Shown in pieces: positions 54,552 through 62,146 of a stretch of 64,000 bases of DNA. The translations under genes were made by a program, and so were the position numbers. Numbering within the stretch: position 1 is the first letter of the stretch; the number at the start of each line of letters is the position of its first letter. The notes beneath the pieces are model-generated. The model had not been told where the DNA came from. It did no database searches and was given only the letters and a program-made list of their open reading frames with translations. Source of the stretch: Nitrosomonas sp. (lineage in GTDB: Bacteria; Pseudomonadota; Gammaproteobacteria; Burkholderiales; Nitrosomonadaceae); the NCBI GenBank assembly GCA_019745325.1, contig JAIETK010000008.1, positions 186,001-250,000 of the forward strand. Direction: 5' to 3'.

Positions 54552-57230
54552 TCAAAGTTGCTTGACAACGCGCATGATCGATACATCCTCGGCGCTGACA
54601 GTTCTTGCAAAGCCTAACCGGCGGACCAGTTCTAACATGGCGTGATTCGCTTCCAGCACTTCGCCTTCCATAATACGGATTCCTTTAGCACGAGCGGCAT
54701 CGAACAAGCAGCTCATGAGCTTGTTGCCGATCCCTTTATTCTGCCACTCGTCAGCAACCACTAATGCGAACTCGCATGATTGACCATCGGCGCTGGCGAT
54801 ATAACGGCATACGCCGAGTTCTTTTTCCCGGTTATCCTGTTGCAGCACAGCAATCAGCGCCATTTCACGATCGTAATCGATTTGGGTAAAGCGCACCAGC
54901 ATGGTCTGCGAAAGCTCCTGCAGGGTATCCATAAAACGGAAATATTTGGATTCCGCCGATAACCCGCGCACGAAATCTTGTTCAATCTCAGCATCCTCCG
55001 GTCGTATCGGGCGGATTATCAAATCGGTGCCATCTGCTAATTGCCAGTGTGTAATCAGGTGAGTAGGGTAGGGATGAATGGCCATATGCGCATAGCGGTC
55101 GGCTGAAGGCGGCAGATAATCGACGATGATACGGGCATCAACCGCGCATGCGCCATGTTCATCGACGATCAGTGGATTGATATCCATTTCTTTAATCCAA
55201 GGTAATTCACATACCATTTCCGATACCCGCAGCAGGATATTTTCCAGCGCTGCTATGTCGATTGCCGGCATGTGACGGAACTGTCCGAGTAATTTGGCGA
55301 TGTGCGTGCGCTGTATCATGTCTTTCGTCAAGAAACGATTCAACGGCGGCAAGGCGACTGCCCGGTCGCCGAGCACATCCACCAGCACGCCGCCGGCGCC
55401 GAACGTGATTACCGGTCCAAAAACCGCGTCAGTGGTGACGCCCACCATCAATTCCCGGCCATTGGGTTTAATGATCATCGGTTCCACGACAATTCCTTCG
55501 ATGCGTGCATTAGGGCTGTGCTTTTGCACGGATTGGAGGATTTCTTGGTAAGCCGATCGCACTGCTTGCGCATTGCCGACGTTAAGGCGAATCCCGCCAG
55601 TGTCGGATTTATGCGTAATATCCGGGGAGTGGATTTTCATAACGACCGGAAAGCCGAGTTCTTCGGCAATAACTAAGGCTTCATTGGGCGAGTGGGCTAC
55701 CAGCGCTTTGGCGATCGGTATCCGAAAAGCTGCCAGAATGGCTTTGGATTCAACCTCACTCAGGATTTTGCGATGCTCGGCCAATGCGCTTTCGATCAAT
55801 AAGCGCGCGCCTTCTTCGTCTGGTTCGCTGTGATGCGCCAGTGGTCCCGGTGTTTGCAAAAGTAACTGCTGATTCTGATAGTAAGCGGAAATAAATGAGA
55901 ACACTTCCACTGCGGGTTCCGGCGTACGGAAATTAGGGATTTTTGCTCGATCGAATACTTGTCGGCTCTCGGTAACTTGCACTTCACCCATCCAGCAAGC
56001 GATTAACGGTTTGTTAAATTGCGCCGCAGTCTCAACGACCGTGTTCGCCACTTCAAGCGGGTTTGTCATTGCCTGAGGGGTCAGAATCACCAGCACGCCA
56101 TCGACGCCGGCATCTTGCATGCAGCCACTAATCGCGTGACGGTAGCGTTCGGCTGTCGCGTCGCCGATGATGTCCAACGGATTGCCGCGAGACCATGTAT
56201 CCGGTAACTGGGTGTCGAGTTGCTGCAGCGTTTCATCGGAAAGTGTTGCAATGGCGACGCCCAGATCCGCGGCCCGATCTGCCGCCATAACGCCGGGTCC
56301 GCCGCCGTTGGTGACTATTGCCAGGCGGTTGCCGCCGGGACGGAAATGCGCCGCAAGCGCTTTGGCTGCGGAAAACAGTTGCACGATGGTTTCTACCCTT
56401 ACGACGCCTGCGCGTTGCAAGGCTGCTTCAAACACATCATCCGCGCCGACCAATGCGCCGGTATGGGAGAATGCCGCGGCCGAACCGGCTGCATGCCGTC
56501 CTGCTTTGACGATGAATATGGGTTTGATTCTGGCTGTCGCGCGCAAAGCGCTCATGAAACGGCGGGCATTTTGGATGCCTTCGATATACAACAGAATACT
56601 GTCGGTTAGCCGGTCGGTTGCAAGGTAATCGAGCATTTCTCCAAAATCCATGCTGGCAGCCGTGCCCATTGAGACAATGCAAGAGAAACCGACTTCGTTG
56701 GGTTTTGCCCAATCCATGATCGCCGTGCAAAACGCGCCCGATTGCGAGATAAGCGCAAGATTGCCTGCTGGAACGCTGCCATTGCTGAATGTGGCGTTTA
56801 AACCGGATGCCGGACACAGAATACCGAGGCAATTGGGGCCGATCAATCGAATTCCGTATCGATGCGCGTTATCGATCACAGCGCGTTCCAGCAGCGCGCC
56901 TTGCGTTCCTGTTTCGCGGAACCCGGCTGACAATACTAAAGCAAAGCGCACGCCGCGCTTGCCGCATTCTTCAATGATACCGGGCACGAGGGTGGCGCGC
57001 GTGATGATAACCGCCAAGTCTACCGGTCCGGGTATGTCCGCGATACTGGCAAAGGCTTGATATCCTTGAATCTCGGCATGATTGGGATTTACCGCATAGA
57101 GCTTGCCTTGAAAACCATTACATCGCATGTTCCGGAATACGACACCACCAACCGACTCATTACGTTTGCTGGCGCCGATTACGGCGACCGACTGCGGGTG
57201 AAACATCGCATGGAGATAGTGTTGACTCAC
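54552..57230 (-). CDS. Pat/Pka-type protein lysine acetyltransferase (acyl-CoA synthetase domain plus GNAT)
   Basis: The 892-residue protein has an NDP-forming acyl-CoA synthetase-like CoA-binding domain (about 1-130, opening FHPQSVAVIGASKR), succinyl-CoA-ligase-like and ATP-grasp parts (about 130-700; LGFPVVMKIHSPDITHKSD in parts), and a C-terminal GNAT domain (about 715-890, with DEWQNKGIGNKLM as the acetyl-CoA loop). This order is that of E. coli PatZ/Pka, which acetylates Acs and other proteins. In E. coli the synthetase part is inactive. The Acs target lies in the same window. Confidence 0.88.
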   Translation of the reverse strand: MSQHYLHAMFHPQSVAVIGASKRNESVGGVVFRNMRCNGFQGKLYAVNPNHAEIQGYQAFASIADIPGPVDLAVIITRATLVPGIIEECGKRGVRFALVLSAGFRETGTQGALLERAVIDNAHRYGIRLIGPNCLGILCPASGLNATFSNGSVPAGNLALISQSGAFCTAIMDWAKPNEVGFSCIVSMGTAASMDFGEMLDYLATDRLTDSILLYIEGIQNARRFMSALRATARIKPIFIVKAGRHAAGSAAAFSHTGALVGADDVFEAALQRAGVVRVETIVQLFSAAKALAAHFRPGGNRLAIVTNGGGPGVMAADRAADLGVAIATLSDETLQQLDTQLPDTWSRGNPLDIIGDATAERYRHAISGCMQDAGVDGVLVILTPQAMTNPLEVANTVVETAAQFNKPLIACWMGEVQVTESRQVFDRAKIPNFRTPEPAVEVFSFISAYYQNQQLLLQTPGPLAHHSEPDEEGARLLIESALAEHRKILSEVESKAILAAFRIPIAKALVAHSPNEALVIAEELGFPVVMKIHSPDITHKSDTGGIRLNVGNAQAVRSAYQEILQSVQKHSPNARIEGIVVEPMIIKPNGRELMVGVTTDAVFGPVITFGAGGVLVDVLGDRAVALPPLNRFLTKDMIQRTHIAKLLGQFRHMPAIDIAALENILLRVSEMVCELPWIKEMDINPLIVDEHGACAVDARIIVDYLPPSADRYAHMAIHPYPTHLITHWQLADGTDLIIRPIRPEDAEIEQDFVRGLSAESKYFRFMDTLQELSQTMLVRFTQIDYDREMALIAVLQQDNREKELGVCRYIASADGQSCEFALVVADEWQNKGIGNKLMSCLFDAARAKGIRIMEGEVLEANHAMLELVRRLGFARTVSAEDVSIMRVVKQL

Positions 57231-57530
57231 CGGCAGATCCTCAAGGCAATGAATGCCGATATGCTTGGTTAATAATCATTTTATATAATTATTAATAACA
57301 TTTAATGTTTTAATTAAATTTAATTATTTTTGAGAGAAACTTTGATCTTACCGGTTTATCAAATGGGCGTGTTTACGGATTCTTGGTTTCTTCGACGGCT
57401 ATTACACTTTTTCAGAATGGCGGATCCGGAAAATGATGTTGCCAGCGATGAAAGAATTCCCAGGCATAGGGAATGAGGTTAACTCATTGATATTGAATGT
57501 ATCGTGTATTATTTTGAAAGGAATAATGTG
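57231..57530. other. AT-rich spacer between acetyltransferase and ctaG
   Basis: About 300 bases, with a very AT-rich part at 57270-57340. It holds the divergent promoter region of the two flanking genes. I see no convincing gene or structured element. Confidence 0.4.
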
Positions 57531-58082
57531 ATGAATATCAGCGATCATGAAATAGCGGACGGAAACTTAAACCAAGCCAATGGAATAGTTCTCAAAAAAC
57601 TGTTGTTTCTCACAGTCTTCATGTTCGGCTTCGGTTATGCGCTCGTTCCGATGTATGAAAAGTTTTGTGAAGTAACCGGAATCAGCAATCAGCGCATACC
57701 GATAGTTGCTGGAAATGCATCGGAAGTCGATATGGCGCGGATCATTGCGATCGAGTTGGATACTAATGTCCGCGACATGCTTTGGAAATTTAAGCCGCTG
57801 CAGACAAAAGTGAAAACACATCCCGGTGAACTGGTAGAAGTGATGTATGAAATCAAGAATGAGTCGGATCATGAGATTACCGGGAAGGCGATACCCAGCT
57901 ACAGTCCGCGCAATCTGGATCAGTATCTGAAAAAAATCGAATGTTTCTGCTTTACCATGCAAACACTCAAACCGAATGAAGTGAAACAATTGCCGGTCAA
58001 GTTCTTTGTCGATCCGCAATTGCCTGCCGGAATCGATACGGTAACGATTTCTTACACTTTTTTTGCGCAAGAAGCGAGTTGA
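57531..58082 (+). CDS. ctaG: Cytochrome c oxidase assembly protein CtaG/Cox11
   Basis: ATG at 57531 follows AAAGGAAT. The 183-residue protein has one membrane helix (about 20-40, LLFLTVFMFGFGYALVPMYEKFCEVTG in parts), then the periplasmic copper chaperone domain with the CFCF copper site in IECFCFTMQTL. It delivers copper to the CuB site of haem-copper oxidases. It stands alone here, without cox genes, and next to a di-haem peroxidase. Confidence 0.9.
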   Translation: MNISDHEIADGNLNQANGIVLKKLLFLTVFMFGFGYALVPMYEKFCEVTGISNQRIPIVAGNASEVDMARIIAIELDTNVRDMLWKFKPLQTKVKTHPGELVEVMYEIKNESDHEITGKAIPSYSPRNLDQYLKKIECFCFTMQTLKPNEVKQLPVKFFVDPQLPAGIDTVTISYTFFAQEAS

Positions 58083-58095
58083 GAAGCCGAAAAAG

Positions 58096-58129
58096 AAACA
58101 CCCCCGCAGTTAATTTTGCGGGGGTGTTT
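58096..58129. terminator. Bidirectional terminator between ctaG and peroxidase
   Basis: A perfect 13-base inverted repeat, AAACACCCCCGCA (58096-58108) and its complement (58117-58129), with an 8-base loop. T-rich flank on the plus strand and A-rich flank at 58090-58098 give termination in both directions. Confidence 0.85.
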
Positions 58130-58140
58130 GTATTTAAGTG

Positions 58141-59199
58141 TTACTTACTTGCTTTGCTGGTTAAAGAACCCAAGAAAGCTTTGACATCTTCGACAAATCC
58201 GGGACCGACTTCACGGCCCAGTTGATGTTCTGCCATTTCCTCAATGGCTTGTTCCAGCGTGGCGACGGAGCCGTCGTGGAAATAAGGACCGGTTTTAGCG
58301 ATGTTTCGCAGACTCGGCACTTTAAATACCTTCTTGTCCGTTTCCAAGCCGGTCACTTCGTATCTGCCGAGATCTTTGGTTTCATACGGTTCGACCAAGC
58401 CGATTTTTTTGTACGAATTACCGCCGATAGCTACACCGTTATGACAATTGGCGCACCCCATGTGAATGAATTTTTGTAAACCGCGTTTCTCGGCATCGTT
58501 CAATGCTTTCTCATCGCCTTTAAGATAGTCGTCGAAACGTGAAGGCGTTAAGAGCGTGCGCTCAAATGCACCGATGGCTTTACCGATATTTTTGTATTGA
58601 ATCGGATCCTTTTCGCCTTTGAAAGCTTCGGCAAACAGGGTTTTGTATTCGTCGATTTTTTTCAGCTTATTGACGACGGCTTCTTCGCTCGGCATACCCA
58701 TTTCGATCGGATTCAGAATCGGACCAAGCGCCTGTTCTTCGACATCCTTGGCGCGGCCATCCCAGAATTGAGCGATATGCAGCGCGGCGTTGAAGGTGGT
58801 TGGTGAATTTCTGCCGCCGCGCGTGCCGTCATGCCCGGGCGAGGTGGGTTGGCTATCGACGCCGAAGTTAGTCAATTGATGACAGGAATTGCAAGAAATC
58901 GTGTCGTTGATTGAAAGCCGGGGATCGAGATACAGCTTTTTGCCGAGCGCGATTAAAGCGGCATGTTTCTTTTCATCGATAATCGATGCTGGCAGCGGCT
59001 CAAAGAAATGTTTCAACGTGGCTTTGTCCAGTTTATGATGCCCGCCATGCATCATCATGCCGCCCATGCCGTGATGATCGCCGCCGTGCATATCACCGTG
59101 CTGATCGCCTTTTTTCTGCGCTTCACCTTCATGATTGTGCCCGCTTTGGGCAAAACTGTAGGAACTGACTATCAATGCTAAAAATAAGAATACTTTCAT
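58141..59199 (-). CDS. Di-haem cytochrome c peroxidase with His/Met-rich N-terminus
   Basis: The 352-residue protein has a signal peptide (1-18), then a His/Met-rich region (about 21-55, with DMHGGDHHGMGGMMMHGG), then a CcpA/MauG-type di-haem peroxidase with CNSCH (103-107) and CANCH (249-253). It reduces hydrogen peroxide with electrons from cytochromes in the periplasm. The His/Met-rich insert is not part of the usual peroxidase and would suit binding of Cu or other metals. Genes for a copper chaperone (ctaG) and smbP in the same genome point to copper stress, but this is inference. Confidence 0.9.
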   Translation of the reverse strand: MKVFLFLALIVSSYSFAQSGHNHEGEAQKKGDQHGDMHGGDHHGMGGMMMHGGHHKLDKATLKHFFEPLPASIIDEKKHAALIALGKKLYLDPRLSINDTISCNSCHQLTNFGVDSQPTSPGHDGTRGGRNSPTTFNAALHIAQFWDGRAKDVEEQALGPILNPIEMGMPSEEAVVNKLKKIDEYKTLFAEAFKGEKDPIQYKNIGKAIGAFERTLLTPSRFDDYLKGDEKALNDAEKRGLQKFIHMGCANCHNGVAIGGNSYKKIGLVEPYETKDLGRYEVTGLETDKKVFKVPSLRNIAKTGPYFHDGSVATLEQAIEEMAEHQLGREVGPGFVEDVKAFLGSLTSKASK

Positions 59200-59443
59200 A
59201 GAGACCTCCAGGAATTAATCGTTAGCACACCTTAGTCAACATCATGGGAAATTTCTTGATCGAATTAACAGCAAGAGAAAGAATGATTAGAACTCGATTT
59301 CCTGTTTCCAATAGATGATTGACCATTTTTTAGTATACCCAGTTTATCTTTATTAAAGATTATAAGTTACATTTTTAGTGATCTTTGTCCATTTCTCGTG
59401 ATCCGTCTCTCTGATACCGGCTTAGCGCGGATCTCAAATCGTT

Positions 59444-60310
59444 TCACCGCCCGATTACATTGACCGGTATTTTGAAATAAACAATTCCATTGTCTTCCGG
59501 CGGCGGCATCTGACCCGCCCGGACATTCAATTGAATCGAAGGCAACAGCAGCACCGGCGCTTCCAATGTCGCGTCTCGCGCGGTGCGCATTGCAAGAAAT
59601 TCATCTTCGGTGACGCCGTCATGTACATGAATATTATGCAATCGTTCTTCGGCGACCGTGCTCTGCCATTGAGCCGGACGATCTTTGGGAGGATAGTCAT
59701 GGCACATGAAGAGTCTTGTTTCTGCCGGAAAATCAAGTATTTTACGAATGGATCGATAAAGCTGGCGGGCATCGCCCCCCGGGAAATCGGCGCGCGCGGT
59801 ACCGACATCCGGCATGAAAAGTGTATCGCCCACGAAGATCGCATCGTCGAATTGGTACGCCATGTCGGCGGGTGTGTGCCCCGGAGCGGCAATAGCTTTA
59901 GCACTGAGCTTACCGACACTGAATGGCTCGCCATCCGTGAAAAGATGGTCGAATTGACTACCGTCCGTTGCAAATCCGGTTTCCAGGTTGAATAGCTTCT
60001 TGAAAACCTTCTGTACTGCCGGAATAAGGTCGCCAATGGCGGTTTTTCCGCCCAGCTTTTCCTTTAAATAGTGCGCTGCGGTAAGATGGTCGGCATGTGC
60101 GTGTGTTTCGAATATCCAGCTTACTGTCAAACGCTGTTCGTTAATGAATGCCATCAATTTATCCGCCGATGCGGTTTTGGTTCTGCCCGATTTCGGGTCA
60201 TAATCAAGAACAGGATCGATAATGGCGCAATGTCCATTGGGTTCATCGTACACAACATAACTGACGGTCCATGTGGCTGGATCAAAAAATGCTTCGATAT
60301 TGGGTCGCAT
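59444..60310 (-). CDS. Blh/ETHE1-like MBL-fold sulfur hydrolase
   Basis: The 288-residue MBL protein has the metal motif ETHAHADHLTAA, second His in APGHTPADMAY, and the MCHDYPP block. These match persulfide dioxygenase-like Blh proteins, which occur with sulfide:quinone oxidoreductase and DUF442 sulfur transferases. It is divergent from the DUF442-SQR fusion gene (308-base spacer). A role in sulfide or persulfide detoxification is likely; no assay exists. Confidence 0.85.
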   Translation of the reverse strand: MRPNIEAFFDPATWTVSYVVYDEPNGHCAIIDPVLDYDPKSGRTKTASADKLMAFINEQRLTVSWIFETHAHADHLTAAHYLKEKLGGKTAIGDLIPAVQKVFKKLFNLETGFATDGSQFDHLFTDGEPFSVGKLSAKAIAAPGHTPADMAYQFDDAIFVGDTLFMPDVGTARADFPGGDARQLYRSIRKILDFPAETRLFMCHDYPPKDRPAQWQSTVAEERLHNIHVHDGVTEDEFLAMRTARDATLEAPVLLLPSIQLNVRAGQMPPPEDNGIVYFKIPVNVIGR

Positions 60311-60617
60311 GCTGATTTCCTTTTTAAAGTTAAATATTCTATTGTAATGATATATCTTATAATGTAATATTATTTTGTCAATAAACTAATTTGAATGGAT
60401 CGCGCAATTTTGACGCGGGAAGATCATTAAGCTTGCGCTTATCGGGTTATGGGTTCGGGATATTGGTTGTTGTTTCTTGCATTACCATCAAGTAATAAAG
60501 ATGAGTGACTAATTTTTAGTATAACAATCAGCCAATGAATCAGTTTTTGTACAAACAACCGTACTGCAAATATCGGGAGTTGATACGATCTGAATCGACG
60601 TATTCTGGAGGAAGAAA
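60311..60617. promoter_or_regulatory. AT-rich divergent spacer between sulfur genes
   Basis: 307 bases separate the MBL gene (minus) from the DUF442-SQR fusion gene (plus). The part next to the MBL start (60335-60375) is very AT-rich with degenerate half-sites (TATTCTATTGTAAT, TTATAATGTAATATT), a plausible place for an ArsR-type sulfide regulator. I found no exact known operator and no regulator gene nearby. GGAGGAAG precedes the fusion gene start. Confidence 0.35.
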
Positions 60618-61112
60618 ATGAATATTATCACTAAAAGACTGGATGGGAAATTGTCGGTGACCGGTCAAATCACGGTTGAGGATTTGGCGGAAATTGCTGC
60701 GGCCGGTTATCAATCGGTTATCTGCAACCGACCGGATTACAAGAATGGAATCAGACAACCCGTCAGTGCGGAATTGGAGAAAGCGGCGCAATCGCTCGGC
60801 ATTAAATTTGTCTATCTGCCGGTCGCCGTGGGACCGGTTTCCCTGGAAAAAAATGAAGCATTCAACCGGCTGGTCGCGGAATTGCCGGATGTATATGATG
60901 GCTACGGTGCTTGCCCGCTGACCGTGGAGAATGGCAAGGTGATCTTGGCCGAATTTGGTTTTGGCGGTAAATTAATGCCGACTTTTCCACTGAATCCGGT
61001 AGTGCCCAGGCGATTCGCCTGGTTGCTCAAAACCAAACTATTCCCTTGGCTGTACTGGAACGGCATGTTGAAAGGCCGTGAATGGCTCACCCGATCAGCC
61101 GGCGTCAGCTGA
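60618..61112 (+). pseudogene. Fusion remnant: DUF442 sulfur transferase N-terminus joined to SQR C-terminus
   Basis: The 164-residue open frame starts behind a good site (GGAGGAAG). Residues 1-90 match DUF442 (Blh N-terminal/TIGR01244-type) up to NRLVAELP, but the catalytic CRSGxRS loop that should follow is absent. Residues 91-164 (DVYDGYGACPLT, KVILAEFGFGGK, LFPWLYWNGMLKGREW) match the C-terminal end of sulfide:quinone oxidoreductase, which needs the deleted FAD-binding parts for activity. The simplest reading is an in-frame deletion spanning the junction near 60888. It could still be translated but neither enzyme activity should remain. Confidence 0.8.
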
Positions 61113-61120
61113 GAAATTTT

Positions 61121-61942
61121 ATGGAAACCTATTTAATCAGCATACTGCCGGGCTTATTGACGGGTATCGTGCTGGCATTGACAGGGGCGGGCGGTACCAT
61201 TATCGCAGTGCCGCTGCTCATGTTCAGTTTACATTTGACCGTCGCGGAAGCCGCTCCCGTCGGATTGCTGGCTGTGAGTTTATCGGCTGGAATTGGCGCA
61301 GTGATCGCATTCCGGCAAAAGAAAGTACGGTACCGCGCTGCCAGCTTGATTGCATTAACGGGCGCGCTGGCTGCCCCGGCAGGACTATGGGCCGCGCAAC
61401 ATGTGCCCAATACGCCGTTGACTTTGTTATTCGCCGGCGTATTGATTTATGTTGCGATTCATATGCTCCGGCATAACCGGGTTGACACTGACGGCGATGT
61501 AAAAACCTCCGCCGAGCCGCCTTGCCGGATCAACGAAATCGACGGGCGTTTGTCTTGGAATTTTCCGTGTTTTAGAGCACTCGCCCTATCAGGTACGATG
61601 ACAGGATTTTTATCAGGCTTGTTGGGAGTGGGGGGCGGCTTTGTCGTGGTGCCCGCGCTCAGGAAAGCCACGAATCTCGACATGCCATCCATCATGGCGA
61701 CATCGCTGGCGATTATCGCCCTGATTTCTTCCGTTGGGGTAATTTCGTCGATATTGATCCATACTATGCATTGGCCGGTTGCCATCCCGTTTTGCATTGG
61801 AACGGTCGCCGGCATGCTGCTGGGTAGAATGTTTGCCGCGCGTTTTGCCGGTCAGCGATTACAACAAGGTTTTGCGATTTTAACGATCGTTGTTGCGATT
61901 GCCATGATGATCAAAGTAGCTTGGAATGTTTTTTCTTTTTAG
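61121..61942 (+). CDS. TauE/SafE-family sulfite/anion exporter-like permease
   Basis: ATG at 61121 (METYLISILPGLLTG) is preferred; the frame also opens at 61082, overlapping the fusion gene. The 273-residue protein has about eight membrane helices, with the repeated TauE motif LTGAGGTIIAVPLL (near 22) and LLGVGGGFVVVPAL (near 180). TauE/SafE proteins move sulfite, sulfoacetate or related anions. Its position after the SQR remnant fits a sulfide-oxidation cluster in which it would export sulfite. Confidence 0.85.
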   Translation: METYLISILPGLLTGIVLALTGAGGTIIAVPLLMFSLHLTVAEAAPVGLLAVSLSAGIGAVIAFRQKKVRYRAASLIALTGALAAPAGLWAAQHVPNTPLTLLFAGVLIYVAIHMLRHNRVDTDGDVKTSAEPPCRINEIDGRLSWNFPCFRALALSGTMTGFLSGLLGVGGGFVVVPALRKATNLDMPSIMATSLAIIALISSVGVISSILIHTMHWPVAIPFCIGTVAGMLLGRMFAARFAGQRLQQGFAILTIVVAIAMMIKVAWNVFSF

Positions 61943-62146
61943 CGCCGCGCGTTATGGCGGTAATGGATTCTTTAGCTATCATTTGTTTCTAATAAACAAC
62001 CCCGCGGTAAGACCACGGAGAATCGCAAGTTCAAGGCAATAGGTGAGACACAGCCGGTGAGCAAAACGATAACGAAGAAAGTGAAATTACCGCGGGTAAA
62101 TAAAGTCATTCAGTGCTGTTGTTTAATCCGGGAGCAATTGCGAAGT

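Noticed and set aside
60335..60375. Exact ArsR-type (BigR/SqrR-like) operator upstream of the MBL sulfur gene
   Set aside because: AT-rich half-sites are present but no exact ATTC-N8-GAAT or other consensus; kept only as a low-confidence spacer note.
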